Shown: positions 38,377 through 46,922 of the stretch, piece after piece | Numbering within the stretch: the first letter of the stretch is position 1 | Layout: the number at the start of each line of letters is the position of its first letter | Notes under the pieces: generated by a model | The model's database searches: none | Told to the model about the DNA's origin: nothing | Seen by the model: the letters and a program-made list of their open reading frames with translations, nothing else | Position numbers and translations under genes: made by a program | Source of the DNA: Obscuribacter phosphatis_A | GTDB taxonomy: Bacteria > Cyanobacteriota > Vampirovibrionia > Obscuribacterales > Obscuribacteraceae | NCBI GenBank assembly: GCA_017303615.1 | Contig: JAFLCK010000009.1 | Coordinates: 1-64,000 of the forward strand | Reading direction: 5' to 3' | Length of the DNA: 64,000 nt

Positions 38377-40110
38377 ATGCCAGCATCTTTATCAAAACCA
38401 GTATTTTTCTCAGTTCTAGCCTTATTTTTCAATTTCGCTCTTGCTTGCTCAAACCTTGAAGCAGCCCAAGAAAACAAAGAGATCAGATCACTAGGAGAGC
38501 AAAGTTGCTCACTTCGCAGTCGCGAAGCAGACAGCTTCTTCTCTGCCTATCAGAAAGAGCTGAATGAAGCCGGCACTAGTCTCTGCGCCAAGAAATATAA
38601 TGAAGCGGCAAGCCAAATTAAAAGTCTAATCGAAACTGAAAAGAAGAAAGAAGCGCCATCTAAGCGAGCTCTCTCTATTTTGCAGTACTGGTTAGCCGAC
38701 TGCTATTACTTACAAAGCCGTTATACCGAGGCTCGCAAAGAATACATCCTATCTTTAGAACAAATACCCAACGATAAGCTCGAACCCAAAGAAAAAGCAT
38801 TGCGATTGGCTTGTCTTAGAGGATTGCTTGCCACCTCACATCGACTCAATGATCCGGACACCGCTGCTTATTACTCAGATGAAGCCATGACACTAACCAA
38901 AGAAATCTTTGGTGGCGGAAATGTCAACTACGGCTGGAGCTTGATGCACCGTTCAGAGAATCTAAGTCGTCTCGGCAAAATCAAAGAAAGCGAAGAAGCT
39001 TTTAGGCATGCCATTTATCTATTTAGAAAATGCAATATGGATCGCATAATGCAAGAGGAAGGCATCAAAGACGCCTACAAAGCCGAAAGCGATGTAGAAA
39101 AGGAAGAAAAAAGAAAACGTATCTGGCGTCTGGTTTTTGGTACCACCAATGAAAAAGCAATGCCGGAAGACCTGGCGGAGAATGTTGTCGATCCGGTGGT
39201 GCGCTTTTGTGATGGCGAGTATGGGCTGCCGGAAAGCATAAATGTACACAAAGAAGCCCCTGGTTATGTCTGGGTCAATCCACGTCGTGACGCCGCCGCC
39301 ATATTAGTTTGTGTGCACGGTCTTGGTTTACATCACCGCAACTTCGATTCTTTCGCCAAAGAGATGGTAAAGCAAGGTATCGTGGTAATCGCCTTTGACG
39401 TGCGCGGCTTTGGTTCTTACCTATCTAGCCAAGGACAAGAAAAGCTCGACTTAAAAAACTGTGTCTCGGACCTCAAACATGTAGTAGATGAAATCAGAGA
39501 TGATTATCGCGACAAGCCTCTGTTTATGCTGGGCGAGTCTATGGGCGGCGCTATAGCGCTGCGCTTTGCCGCCCTCTACCCTGGCACCGTTGACGGTATC
39601 ATATGCTCAGTCCCTGCCGGCAAGCGCTACAAAGCCGGCACAACTGCCTTGACTGTAGCACTGCACTATGTCACCGAACCGAACCGTCCCTTTGCCATCG
39701 GCAATAAAGTGGTGGAACAATCGACCTCGAAAGAGCAAGATAGAGAGCGTTGGAAAAACGACCCTTCTTCGAGGCTTGAACTGACCCCAAAAGAACTTCT
39801 TGAGTTTCAGAAATTCATGAACGAAAACTCTAGCTATGCCAAGAAAATCAACCATACACCGGTACTGCTCTTTCAGGGAGACGAAGATCGCCTGGTCAAG
39901 AAGTCAGGTACTTATGATCTCTTCGAAGCACTAGGGACCAAGAGCAAGACCCTTGTTATCATCGGCGGCGCCGAGCATTTGATTTTTGAAGCACCAGTCT
40001 TCAAAGACGATATTACTTCGGGCGTAGTCGGCTGGATGGAATCGCACGGAGCACTCTGCGAGCTCCCAGACCAGAAAGAATCAAGCCCGAAAGAAAAAGA
40101 ACGACGATAA
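38377..40110 (+). CDS. exported alpha/beta hydrolase with N-terminal TPR-like region
   Basis: The 577-residue protein has a signal peptide (about 1-29), a helical TPR-like region (about 50-240), and a C-terminal alpha/beta-hydrolase domain of the serine aminopeptidase S33/monoacylglycerol lipase type (about 295-560). The nucleophile elbow is GESMGG, the oxyanion strand is CVHGLGLHHRN, and the acid and base lie in GDEDRLV and GGAEHLIFE. Substrate is unknown, probably an ester or lipid outside the cytoplasm. The ATG is 23 nt after the rRNA terminator, leaving no room for a separate promoter. Confidence 0.85.
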   Translation: MPASLSKPVFFSVLALFFNFALACSNLEAAQENKEIRSLGEQSCSLRSREADSFFSAYQKELNEAGTSLCAKKYNEAASQIKSLIETEKKKEAPSKRALSILQYWLADCYYLQSRYTEARKEYILSLEQIPNDKLEPKEKALRLACLRGLLATSHRLNDPDTAAYYSDEAMTLTKEIFGGGNVNYGWSLMHRSENLSRLGKIKESEEAFRHAIYLFRKCNMDRIMQEEGIKDAYKAESDVEKEEKRKRIWRLVFGTTNEKAMPEDLAENVVDPVVRFCDGEYGLPESINVHKEAPGYVWVNPRRDAAAILVCVHGLGLHHRNFDSFAKEMVKQGIVVIAFDVRGFGSYLSSQGQEKLDLKNCVSDLKHVVDEIRDDYRDKPLFMLGESMGGAIALRFAALYPGTVDGIICSVPAGKRYKAGTTALTVALHYVTEPNRPFAIGNKVVEQSTSKEQDRERWKNDPSSRLELTPKELLEFQKFMNENSSYAKKINHTPVLLFQGDEDRLVKKSGTYDLFEALGTKSKTLVIIGGAEHLIFEAPVFKDDITSGVVGWMESHGALCELPDQKESSPKEKERR

Positions 40111-40177
40111 GGCTCGGATAAAGCCCTAACTTGCTTCCTAAAAGCAATCTATGAATGCAATCTGAAAATGCAATTCT

Positions 40178-42325
40178 TCAATATTGACCAAGATCAAAAT
40201 GCAGCATAGACTGCATGCGCCGCCGACCACGCGGACCACCCAAGGGCATACCGTTTCTGCCCTTTTGAAGATCTGAAACAATCTCGGTCATCCATTCCAT
40301 ATCATCGGCACGATTGGAAAGGCTATGCAGCCAACCCATCGGATAAGAAACAGCCACCGGTTGAATAAAGGAGAGACCACCTTCTTTAAGAGTAAAGATA
40401 GGAGCAGGGCGCGCCCCAGCTTGGTGTACCGGCGCGAAATATGATCTGAACTCTGGTCCGGTAAAATTAGCCACATTCAGACCAAAGCTGGTAGAGAAAG
40501 CTTTAGAGTTAAACAATACCTCGCTGGCTTTATCATCGACAAAACGCACTGCCAAAATATACTTGCGGTCAGGGGTCCAGTACGAAAAGACCGAACCAGC
40601 CTGATCGCCCGGTTTACCCAAGAGCGAAACAATCTCGGAACGGCTCATACCAAGCTTTATCTTGGCTATCGATTTACCGGGAACTATCAAATTAGCCTGC
40701 GCCGTACTAGATGACTGAGACTGAGACTCAGAGCCAGCCTGCACTTTAGCCGGCTCTTTTGCCTGGGCAAGCGGACGAGGCACCATATTTAGTGCAGCAG
40801 CATTCTCCAAACCCGGCATGAGATCGGACCACCAACGCAACATGTCGGTGGGCGCTCCCTTATAAACTACGCCGAAAGAGTTGCCGGACTCCCGCCAAGC
40901 TAAGCGCAAGCCACCACTGGTCGGCTCAGCCACAGTGAAAGGTCCGTGCTTAACGACTACTTTCACACCGCTATCTTTATCAGCGGCCAAGGCAGAAACA
41001 TTAGCAAGGCCGAGACCAGAAGCCGTTTGAAAGGCTGGGGAAGAAAAGGCTATTTCACTCACTTTGCCTTCGCTGAAGCGCAAAGAAAGGAAATAACGCC
41101 GATCAGCGGTGCGATAAGTGATTGAACCGGCGCCCTCGCTGGTCGGTCGTCCCAATATGTTCTCTACGTCTTCACGACTCATGCCAAGCCGACTTCTACC
41201 CACCGATGTCCCCGGCACGATCAAGATGCCAGGCTTAACATAAGCCGCTGCAGGTTTCTCGACTTTCTCAGCAGGTCTCTGCGAGATTGGCAGCGGCGAA
41301 ACTGACGCCGCCTGTATCGGCTTCTCCTGTATCGGCTTCTCCTGAACTGGCTGCTGCGAAACTGGCGGCTGTGATAAAGCTATAGAGGAGCCGACCTTGG
41401 TAGAAGAAGATTTCACCTCCGGCAAGCCGGGGCGCCTATTGACCGGTTGCGCTGCTATACACAGGTCATTACCTTTCCATTTACTTTCCAGCACCGGTGT
41501 TTGCATGCGCCCGCGCTCTCGCAATACCTGCTCCTGCACTCGCTCTTTCAGTTCACTAAACATTTCGCCAATGGTGGTCTCTTTGCCTTTCTTGCGCAAA
41601 GCTTCCAAAAGATTGGCGGTAAATACCCCGTTGCTACCGTTCTTGCTTTCCCAAGAAACTTGGTCTTCAGAAGAAGAGGCTATGACCATCTGCCCCGAGC
41701 CCACAGCCAGTTCGCCGGCATCGATGCCGGTCCGACTAAGCCCTTTTGACTCGGTACGAGTAGCACCGCTATGGCAGGCATCGAGAAAAATGACAACACG
41801 ATCGCAGTGCACTCTTTCCTTTATGTCTGAAGCCAATTTTTGCATGGGAATGCCTGTGGTATACAAATCATCCACATCGGTATCGTAAGCAATTAAGTAG
41901 TTCTGCCCGCCCACATCGAGATCGGCACCACTGCCATGGGTTGAGATATAGAGCACAACCAAATCATCCGGATGCGCCGTTCGCGGCAAAAACTTATCCC
42001 CCAATTCGGAAAGAATGCGTCTTTCAGTGGCTTCTTTATTGAGCAAAAGTCGCACATGATCGGGAGCAAAGCCGGCTTCTTTGACTAGATAATCGGCAAA
42101 ATCTTGGGCGTCTTTAGCTGAATATTTGAGATTTAGACTAGGATTGGCAAATTCACTAATGCCGACCACCAGAGCCCATTTATCCCGAATGGGACGATTT
42201 AAGGCAAATCCATCCAGTTGGCTTTGCTCCGAAGTACTCTGAGCCCTCACCGGTTGCAAGAGTTCAAGCCCTGCACCAGCCATTAGAACAGAGATAATCA
42301 AAAACAAGCCCTTAAGTCTTTTCAT
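40178..42325 (-). CDS. caspase-like (C14) protease with two BamE/SmpA-like repeats
   Basis: The 715-residue exported protein has a signal peptide (1-28) and a caspase-fold domain (about 48-290): WALVVGISEF, catalytic H130 in STHGSG and C184 in LDACHSG. A Pro/Gln linker has a short tandem repeat EKPIQ (326-340). Two homologous repeats of about 75 residues follow (367-442 and 546-622), each with LIVPGxS, LGMSRxxV/I, LGxP and an exposed strand pattern, close to BamE/SmpA or DUF-type domains. Prokaryotic caspase homologues cut after basic or acidic residues. Fusion to repeats suggests envelope targeting. Confidence 0.85.
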   Translation of the reverse strand: MKRLKGLFLIISVLMAGAGLELLQPVRAQSTSEQSQLDGFALNRPIRDKWALVVGISEFANPSLNLKYSAKDAQDFADYLVKEAGFAPDHVRLLLNKEATERRILSELGDKFLPRTAHPDDLVVLYISTHGSGADLDVGGQNYLIAYDTDVDDLYTTGIPMQKLASDIKERVHCDRVVIFLDACHSGATRTESKGLSRTGIDAGELAVGSGQMVIASSSEDQVSWESKNGSNGVFTANLLEALRKKGKETTIGEMFSELKERVQEQVLRERGRMQTPVLESKWKGNDLCIAAQPVNRRPGLPEVKSSSTKVGSSIALSQPPVSQQPVQEKPIQEKPIQAASVSPLPISQRPAEKVEKPAAAYVKPGILIVPGTSVGRSRLGMSREDVENILGRPTSEGAGSITYRTADRRYFLSLRFSEGKVSEIAFSSPAFQTASGLGLANVSALAADKDSGVKVVVKHGPFTVAEPTSGGLRLAWRESGNSFGVVYKGAPTDMLRWWSDLMPGLENAAALNMVPRPLAQAKEPAKVQAGSESQSQSSSTAQANLIVPGKSIAKIKLGMSRSEIVSLLGKPGDQAGSVFSYWTPDRKYILAVRFVDDKASEVLFNSKAFSTSFGLNVANFTGPEFRSYFAPVHQAGARPAPIFTLKEGGLSFIQPVAVSYPMGWLHSLSNRADDMEWMTEIVSDLQKGRNGMPLGGPRGRRRMQSMLHFDLGQY

Positions 42326-42406
42326 CCGCCCGATTCACTAACGCACTACTGACGTCCTTATTTTCCCACCGATATCGGTTTATCTTTAGGATAAAGCTAA
42401 AAATAG

Positions 42407-43669
42407 TTAAGTGCCCGGTTCAGACTTGGTCACACCATAGACAGCATCCCTTACATCACGGGGAAATTTGCCGAGAGTGCCCTCTATGGCAGTATTGGTG
42501 AGGATAATGATTATGAGGTTTTTCTTACGATCAACCATATAAGAATGTCCGTAGGCGCCACCCCATTTTAATGTGCCGTTTTCATGGGGGCTTTTAGCAA
42601 GATCGCGGTCTTTCAAGACGGCAAAGCCATAACCAAAGCCCCAACCGTCTGGTTGCCCTTTCAGCTTTATATCACCTGTCTGAGAAGAGACCATTGCGGC
42701 AGTCGAGGCAGCAGAAAGCAAAGCCTTGCCACTACCGGCAATACTAGATAGAAACTTCAGATAGTCATCGCCTGTACCGATCAAACCGCCACCACCGGAA
42801 TAGAAAGAGTTATTATCGAATAGTCGAGCGGGAACGAAGTGCAAGTTACCGCCGCCGGGGAAAGGTACATCGCAAGCAGTGCCCATGCGCCGAGGAGGCT
42901 TGCCGTCGCGATAAGGAATAACCAGACGATCAAGCGCATCGCCGCCAAGAGACGGTGAAATAGAAAAATCAGTGCTCTGCATTTTCAAGGGAGAAGTAAC
43001 ATATTTTTGGATGACGTTCGGCAAGCTTTCACCTGTCACCTTCTCGAGCACTGCCCCAAGCACGTCGGAAGAGACACTATAGCGCCAATCGCTACCAGGC
43101 TGAAACAACAGAGGCACAGAAGCTATTCTTGCCAAATTTTCCTGCATCGAGCGCCCAGGAAAATCAAGACCATCGCTGACACCGGCTTTGATATAGGGAC
43201 CATCTGATTTTTCCAGAAAGCAGTAATCAAGCCCAGCTGTATGATTCATCAGGTGCCGAATCTTGATTGAAGCAAGGCTGCCGTCTGCCAACTTGGGCTG
43301 AAAGTCAAGCCACTTGCTCACCTCATCGTCAAGCGATAACTTACCTTCCTCACAGAGGCGCAAGGCAGCCGCAGCAACTATGGGCTTGGTCATCGAAGCC
43401 AGACGAAAGATGGCGTGCACAGGCATTTTCTGCCCGGCTTCGCGATCTAGATAGCCCCAGGCTTTGCGATAAACGGGCTTGCCTCGCTCAGCCACGATAA
43501 CAACGCAGCCCACAATGGTTTGGTCTTCTTTGATCGCCTTTTGCACCACTCTATTGACCCGGCCGGCAAAAGCTTTATCAATAGCTAAAGCAGGAGCAGC
43601 TAGAAAAGATAAGGAAAGAAACAAGGCGATCAAAATAGGCATGATTACTGGCTTTCTCATTTGTCTCAA
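42407..43669 (-). CDS. exported serine hydrolase, class C beta-lactamase family
   Basis: The 420-residue protein has a signal peptide (about 1-29) and a penicillin-binding/transpeptidase-like fold. S92-M-T-K95 is the SxxK motif in RLASMTKP and YSVSSD is the YxN-type motif. The third motif around LKWGGAYGHSYMVD fits esterase-like members (WGG-G.H) more than true beta-lactamases. It probably cleaves an ester or peptide in the periplasm. The caspase-like gene follows 81 bp downstream on the same strand. Confidence 0.88.
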   Translation of the reverse strand: MRQMRKPVIMPILIALFLSLSFLAAPALAIDKAFAGRVNRVVQKAIKEDQTIVGCVVIVAERGKPVYRKAWGYLDREAGQKMPVHAIFRLASMTKPIVAAAALRLCEEGKLSLDDEVSKWLDFQPKLADGSLASIKIRHLMNHTAGLDYCFLEKSDGPYIKAGVSDGLDFPGRSMQENLARIASVPLLFQPGSDWRYSVSSDVLGAVLEKVTGESLPNVIQKYVTSPLKMQSTDFSISPSLGGDALDRLVIPYRDGKPPRRMGTACDVPFPGGGNLHFVPARLFDNNSFYSGGGGLIGTGDDYLKFLSSIAGSGKALLSAASTAAMVSSQTGDIKLKGQPDGWGFGYGFAVLKDRDLAKSPHENGTLKWGGAYGHSYMVDRKKNLIIIILTNTAIEGTLGKFPRDVRDAVYGVTKSEPGT

Positions 43670-43728
43670 TAGTCAAGAATCGCCGCTTGAGAAGACGGCG
43701 CTTTTATTCATCGATTGAACCTGTCTAG

Positions 43729-43734
43729 TATACT
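43729..43734 (+). promoter_or_regulatory. -10 box 6 nt before the flavin reductase ATG
   Basis: TATACT lies 6 nt before the ATG, so a transcript from it would start at or near the A of the start codon. No ribosome site is seen in the 20 nt upstream. A clear -35 box was not found. It points to a leaderless mRNA. Confidence 0.4.
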
Positions 43735-43740
43735 GTCTCA

Positions 43741-44373
43741 ATGCTTTTTGATTTTGCCCAAACTAGTATTGATAAGCGTTACCGCTTGCTTACCGCCACA
43801 GTTTTTCCTAGGCCGATAGCCTGGGTCTCCACTGTTTCGCCGCAAGGCGTTTACAACCTGGCGCCATTTTCATTTTTCAATGTCTTTTCAAACGAGCCGC
43901 CTATTCTAATTTTTTCGCCCGGCTTTAAGGTAATTGAGGAAGCCGGTGAACTAGTTTTGGTCGACAAAGACACCCTGGCCAACATAAAGACAACAGGGGA
44001 ATTCGTTATCAATCTAGTAAGCCGTTCCTTGGCCGAGAAAATGAATCTGACCAGCGGCGAATTTGCACCGCAAGTGAACGAATTTGAGAGAGCAGATCTT
44101 ACGGCGACGCCATCACATATGGTACTACCGCCGAGAGTAAAAGAAAGTCCTGTTAGCTTTGAGTGCAATCTATACGAACATATAGAACTAGCAAGACTGC
44201 CAGGTGCCGGCAACCTGGTTTTGGGCGAAATACTTTGCATGCATATCGATGACGAGCTAATGCAGGGCAACCGTATCGATATGCAGGCTCTCGATCTGGT
44301 CGGTCGCATGGGCGGCAATAGATATTGCACCACAAGAGACACCTTTGATTTGGCTAGGCCGACAACAGATTAG
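43741..44373 (+). CDS. flavin reductase-like protein (FMN-binding split barrel)
   Basis: The 210-residue protein matches the flavin reductase-like split-barrel family: TVFPRPIAWVST and GVYNLAPFSFFNVFSNEPPI are typical FMN-contact segments. GEFVINLVS and the C-terminal RMGGNRYCTT also fit. It binds FMN and probably serves as NAD(P)H-flavin oxidoreductase or as a partner of a monooxygenase. It is divergent from the beta-lactamase-like gene. A terminator follows at 44439-44473. Confidence 0.88.
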   Translation: MLFDFAQTSIDKRYRLLTATVFPRPIAWVSTVSPQGVYNLAPFSFFNVFSNEPPILIFSPGFKVIEEAGELVLVDKDTLANIKTTGEFVINLVSRSLAEKMNLTSGEFAPQVNEFERADLTATPSHMVLPPRVKESPVSFECNLYEHIELARLPGAGNLVLGEILCMHIDDELMQGNRIDMQALDLVGRMGGNRYCTTRDTFDLARPTTD

Positions 44374-44438
44374 CTGAGTTAGTTCTGGCGTGACTGAATA
44401 GCTAGCATAGCCCTAACTGCAGATTAAATAGAAAAACC

Positions 44439-44473
44439 AAAACACCACCCAGAATCAACTGCGGTGGTGTTTT
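44439..44473. terminator. terminator after the flavin reductase gene
   Basis: AAAACACCACC and GGTGGTGTTTT form an 11-bp perfect stem with a 13-nt loop. A-rich and T-rich flanks allow use in both directions. It lies 65 bp after the stop codon. Confidence 0.8.
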
Positions 44474-44839
44474 AGCTATTGTCTGACAGTCTTTCGAAAC
44501 TTACGCTTCGCTCGGACTCAATATTTCTTCTGCAAATAGTCAGCATTTGCAGTAAGCGGACCACAATCTACAGTTTCCGGTCTGCGCAGACCTGACGTTT
44601 CCGATTTGCCCTTCGGCTCAAAGCATTGAACTCGTCGAGTCAACGCTCACCGTTCGTGCTATTTATTCTACCGAATGTAAGACAAAAGAGAACTACCCCA
44701 AAGAATATTTTTCAGATATTTTTGCCACCTCCAAGAAGGGGAAGGAAAGCCATCTTTTGCATTGGCAAAGCTTGCCAGGAGCCTGAACCAGTCAAAGCTT
44801 GGCGACTAAGCCGAACGTATATACAGTTATGAACAGCTT
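44474..44839. other. sparse stretch without a supported gene
   Basis: I see no credible protein or RNA gene here. A 68-codon frame at 44626-44832 (+) has no ribosome site, no domain and uneven composition, so I reject it. Confidence 0.6.
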
Positions 44840-44950
44840 CTATAGCTTGTTGTAATGACGCCTCAAAAACGCAGCAGCTGCCAAGAAGCCATATAGCACC
44901 ATCTGCAGTGCCACTTGTATAGGCAGCCCCATCACATGAGAGCGCGGCAA
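44840..44950 (-). CDS. possible 36-aa single-span membrane peptide
   Basis: On the minus strand an open frame from TTG 44950 (or ATG 44932) to TAG at 44840 gives a peptide with hydrophobic core VALQMVLYGFLAAAAFL followed by RRHYNK, the classic one-helix, positive-inside pattern. It lies 33 bp downstream of the 159-aa gene on the same strand. No ribosome site is evident, and it could be the decayed end of a larger membrane protein. Confidence 0.25.
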   Translation of the reverse strand: MPRSHVMGLPIQVALQMVLYGFLAAAAFLRRHYNKL

Positions 44951-44983
44951 ATTGACAGTTTCAGCTTCTCACAATCAAAAAAA

Positions 44984-45463
44984 CTATGGCTTTCTTCGCT
45001 CTGTGTTGAACCATGATTTAGTATGCCGATATCGCCCAAGCCCTAGGCTGTCAAACTCGTCATGCTTTCTTTTTGCTTGCACACCCAAGTGGAGCAAAAC
45101 CTTATTGATAGCATCTTCGGCGTGTTCCGGTCCGAAACTGACGCTACCATTTATCCATGCTATCGACGATTGTCCGCCCATGCCTCCAAAGAATTCAGCT
45201 TCGACATAAGCTACCGCACCTAAATTCGACAACATCTCTAGTTGCGCAATGACCGGTTTCGACAATTTACAGAATCCGTCCAATGGATCAGACTGGGCAA
45301 TGCAGTCTGGACCAACAGAATGCAATTCCTCAAACAATTCATCGACTAGTGGCACCAGTCCATAACCTTGCTCTAAGGACACGATCCTAACGTACTTACT
45401 TGAAGGCACCAGTAAAGAAAGAGTGCTTATCTTTGCAATTACTGCTTGGATCTCATAGCCCAT
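44984..45463 (-). CDS. hypothetical protein, immunity-like in size and style
   Basis: The 159-residue soluble protein has no signal or membrane segment. A glycine-rich turn EFFGGMGGQSSIAWING sits in the middle, followed by a helix. The style resembles small immunity proteins of contact-dependent toxins, but there is no toxin gene next to it and no family is recognised with confidence. ATG 45463 has a strong GGAGG site 6 nt upstream. A TATAAT box is on the minus strand at 45561-45566, about 95 nt upstream. Confidence 0.6.
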   Translation of the reverse strand: MGYEIQAVIAKISTLSLLVPSSKYVRIVSLEQGYGLVPLVDELFEELHSVGPDCIAQSDPLDGFCKLSKPVIAQLEMLSNLGAVAYVEAEFFGGMGGQSSIAWINGSVSFGPEHAEDAINKVLLHLGVQAKRKHDEFDSLGLGRYRHTKSWFNTERRKP

Positions 45464-45794
45464 TGGCCCTCCCTAACGTTGAGAAAATACCTTGTCCGTG
45501 AGCTCTCAATCTCGATCGAAGATCGGCTCTACCGAGGGTTGTAGCTGTGATTCAAAGCGTATTATAGCGCACCACCTTTAAAGAGCTGCCCACGGACTGC
45601 ATAACTCCAAACCTAAAGTGAAGCCGTTCTGCACAATACCGCGCCAACAAGAACCATCTCTTATTAGACTAAGAGCAAAGAATCCAAGTCGTTTCTCCTA
45701 CAGTACGAAAAGGCTGAGCCTAGGGAATTTGCAAGTGAATTAAGGATGAATGGGAGGAGGTAATAACAAAAACACTCAGACAAAGAGCGCTGGT
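45464..45794. other. upstream region of the 159-aa gene
   Basis: No gene is supported. It contains the minus-strand TATAAT (45561-45566) and a ribosome site for the gene at 45463. A plus-strand frame starting at 45750 runs antisense into the TPR gene and is rejected. Confidence 0.55.
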
Positions 45795-46895
45795 CTAGAA
45801 AGGCGAATCAGAGATATTCTTTGCCTTCTTAAGATCGGCATCAGCATGGGCTTGATCTCCCATCTGCTTATAAATCTTGGCTCTTTCCAAATAACTAGTG
45901 GCGGTCGGCTCCAACTCGATAGTCTGGCTGATATCACGCAAGGCACCAGCAAGATCTTTGTTCTTTACCTTCAACCGAGCCCGAGTGCGAAAAGCCTCGC
46001 CATCACTGGGATTATCTTTGATAAGCAAGCTCAAGACCTCAATTCCCTGAGCATACTTCTTCTGAGTTTCCAGACACCTTACAATCTGAAAAATCGTCCA
46101 GTCTTGGCGCTTAATCTGATAAGCCTTTTTGTAAGCAGCGATTGCCTCATCATAGCGATTGAGGTTCTCTAAAATTGTCCCTTTGTCTCTAAAGACCGAA
46201 GCCGAATCGGGGTCGAATCGGGCGGACTGTTCTATCCATGGCAAAGCTTCTTTGAATCGTTTTTTCGTAGCCAGGAGATTGGCCTTAACGTGGGCACAGC
46301 CCGAATCAGGAGGCTTGCAAGTTAGGGCTCGGTCGATTAACTTCAGTCCATTATCGACATCCCCGTCTATCAAAGACAACTTAGCTTTCTCCATCCAAGC
46401 TTCGCTATAGTTGGGATCCAGAGCTAAGGCCTTGTCCAAATAAAAATTAGCAGGGCGACCTTTTTCGGTATCTCCCATTTCAGACTTATATGTCCGGCTC
46501 AGTAAGCGAAAATGCCGAGCTGTAACCAATTTAGTGGCACATACAGCCAAGAGCAGCTCTCGCGCCTCTCCCTCCAAACCTCTATCGATAAGCTCATCAG
46601 CTTCATCAAAAAAATCGTTGGCTTGCTGGGGCGTCATTTTATTGCCTAGCACTTTCGCCTTAACAGTGGACTGCCTAGCATGGACGGCCAACTTATTGAG
46701 TTGGACTGTCTGATCTTGACCTTTGCCCTGAGCTGGGCAAAACAAAAGGGGGCAGAGAGTGAGCAAAAGAGAGAGCGCCCAAGCAGGAACGACCGCCAAG
46801 CTCTGACAACAAACTAGACTTTGGCGATAAGCCAAGCTCAAGCTGCGCCTTTGAAAAAGCAGCCTAAAGCCTTGAACAATCGAAACTATATACAT
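45795..46895 (-). CDS. exported TPR-repeat protein
   Basis: The 366-residue protein has an N-terminal hydrophobic segment (about 37-53) after a basic stretch, likely a signal or anchor. At least six tetratricopeptide-like helical pairs follow (e.g. YDEAIAAYKKAYQI, AGALRDISQTIELEP, about 95-360). TPR domains bind proteins; no partner is apparent. It follows the LOG-fusion gene on the same strand after 27 nt, so an operon is likely. Confidence 0.82.
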   Translation of the reverse strand: MYIVSIVQGFRLLFQRRSLSLAYRQSLVCCQSLAVVPAWALSLLLTLCPLLFCPAQGKGQDQTVQLNKLAVHARQSTVKAKVLGNKMTPQQANDFFDEADELIDRGLEGEARELLLAVCATKLVTARHFRLLSRTYKSEMGDTEKGRPANFYLDKALALDPNYSEAWMEKAKLSLIDGDVDNGLKLIDRALTCKPPDSGCAHVKANLLATKKRFKEALPWIEQSARFDPDSASVFRDKGTILENLNRYDEAIAAYKKAYQIKRQDWTIFQIVRCLETQKKYAQGIEVLSLLIKDNPSDGEAFRTRARLKVKNKDLAGALRDISQTIELEPTATSYLERAKIYKQMGDQAHADADLKKAKNISDSPF

Positions 46896-46922
46896 GCATT
46901 GTTATTATAGATTGACTGGGCT

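Noticed and set aside
45750..46172. 140-codon plus-strand frame behind a GGAGGAGG tract
   Set aside because: Most of it is antisense to the TPR gene. The purine tract lies at the start of the frame, not at a proper distance from a start codon.
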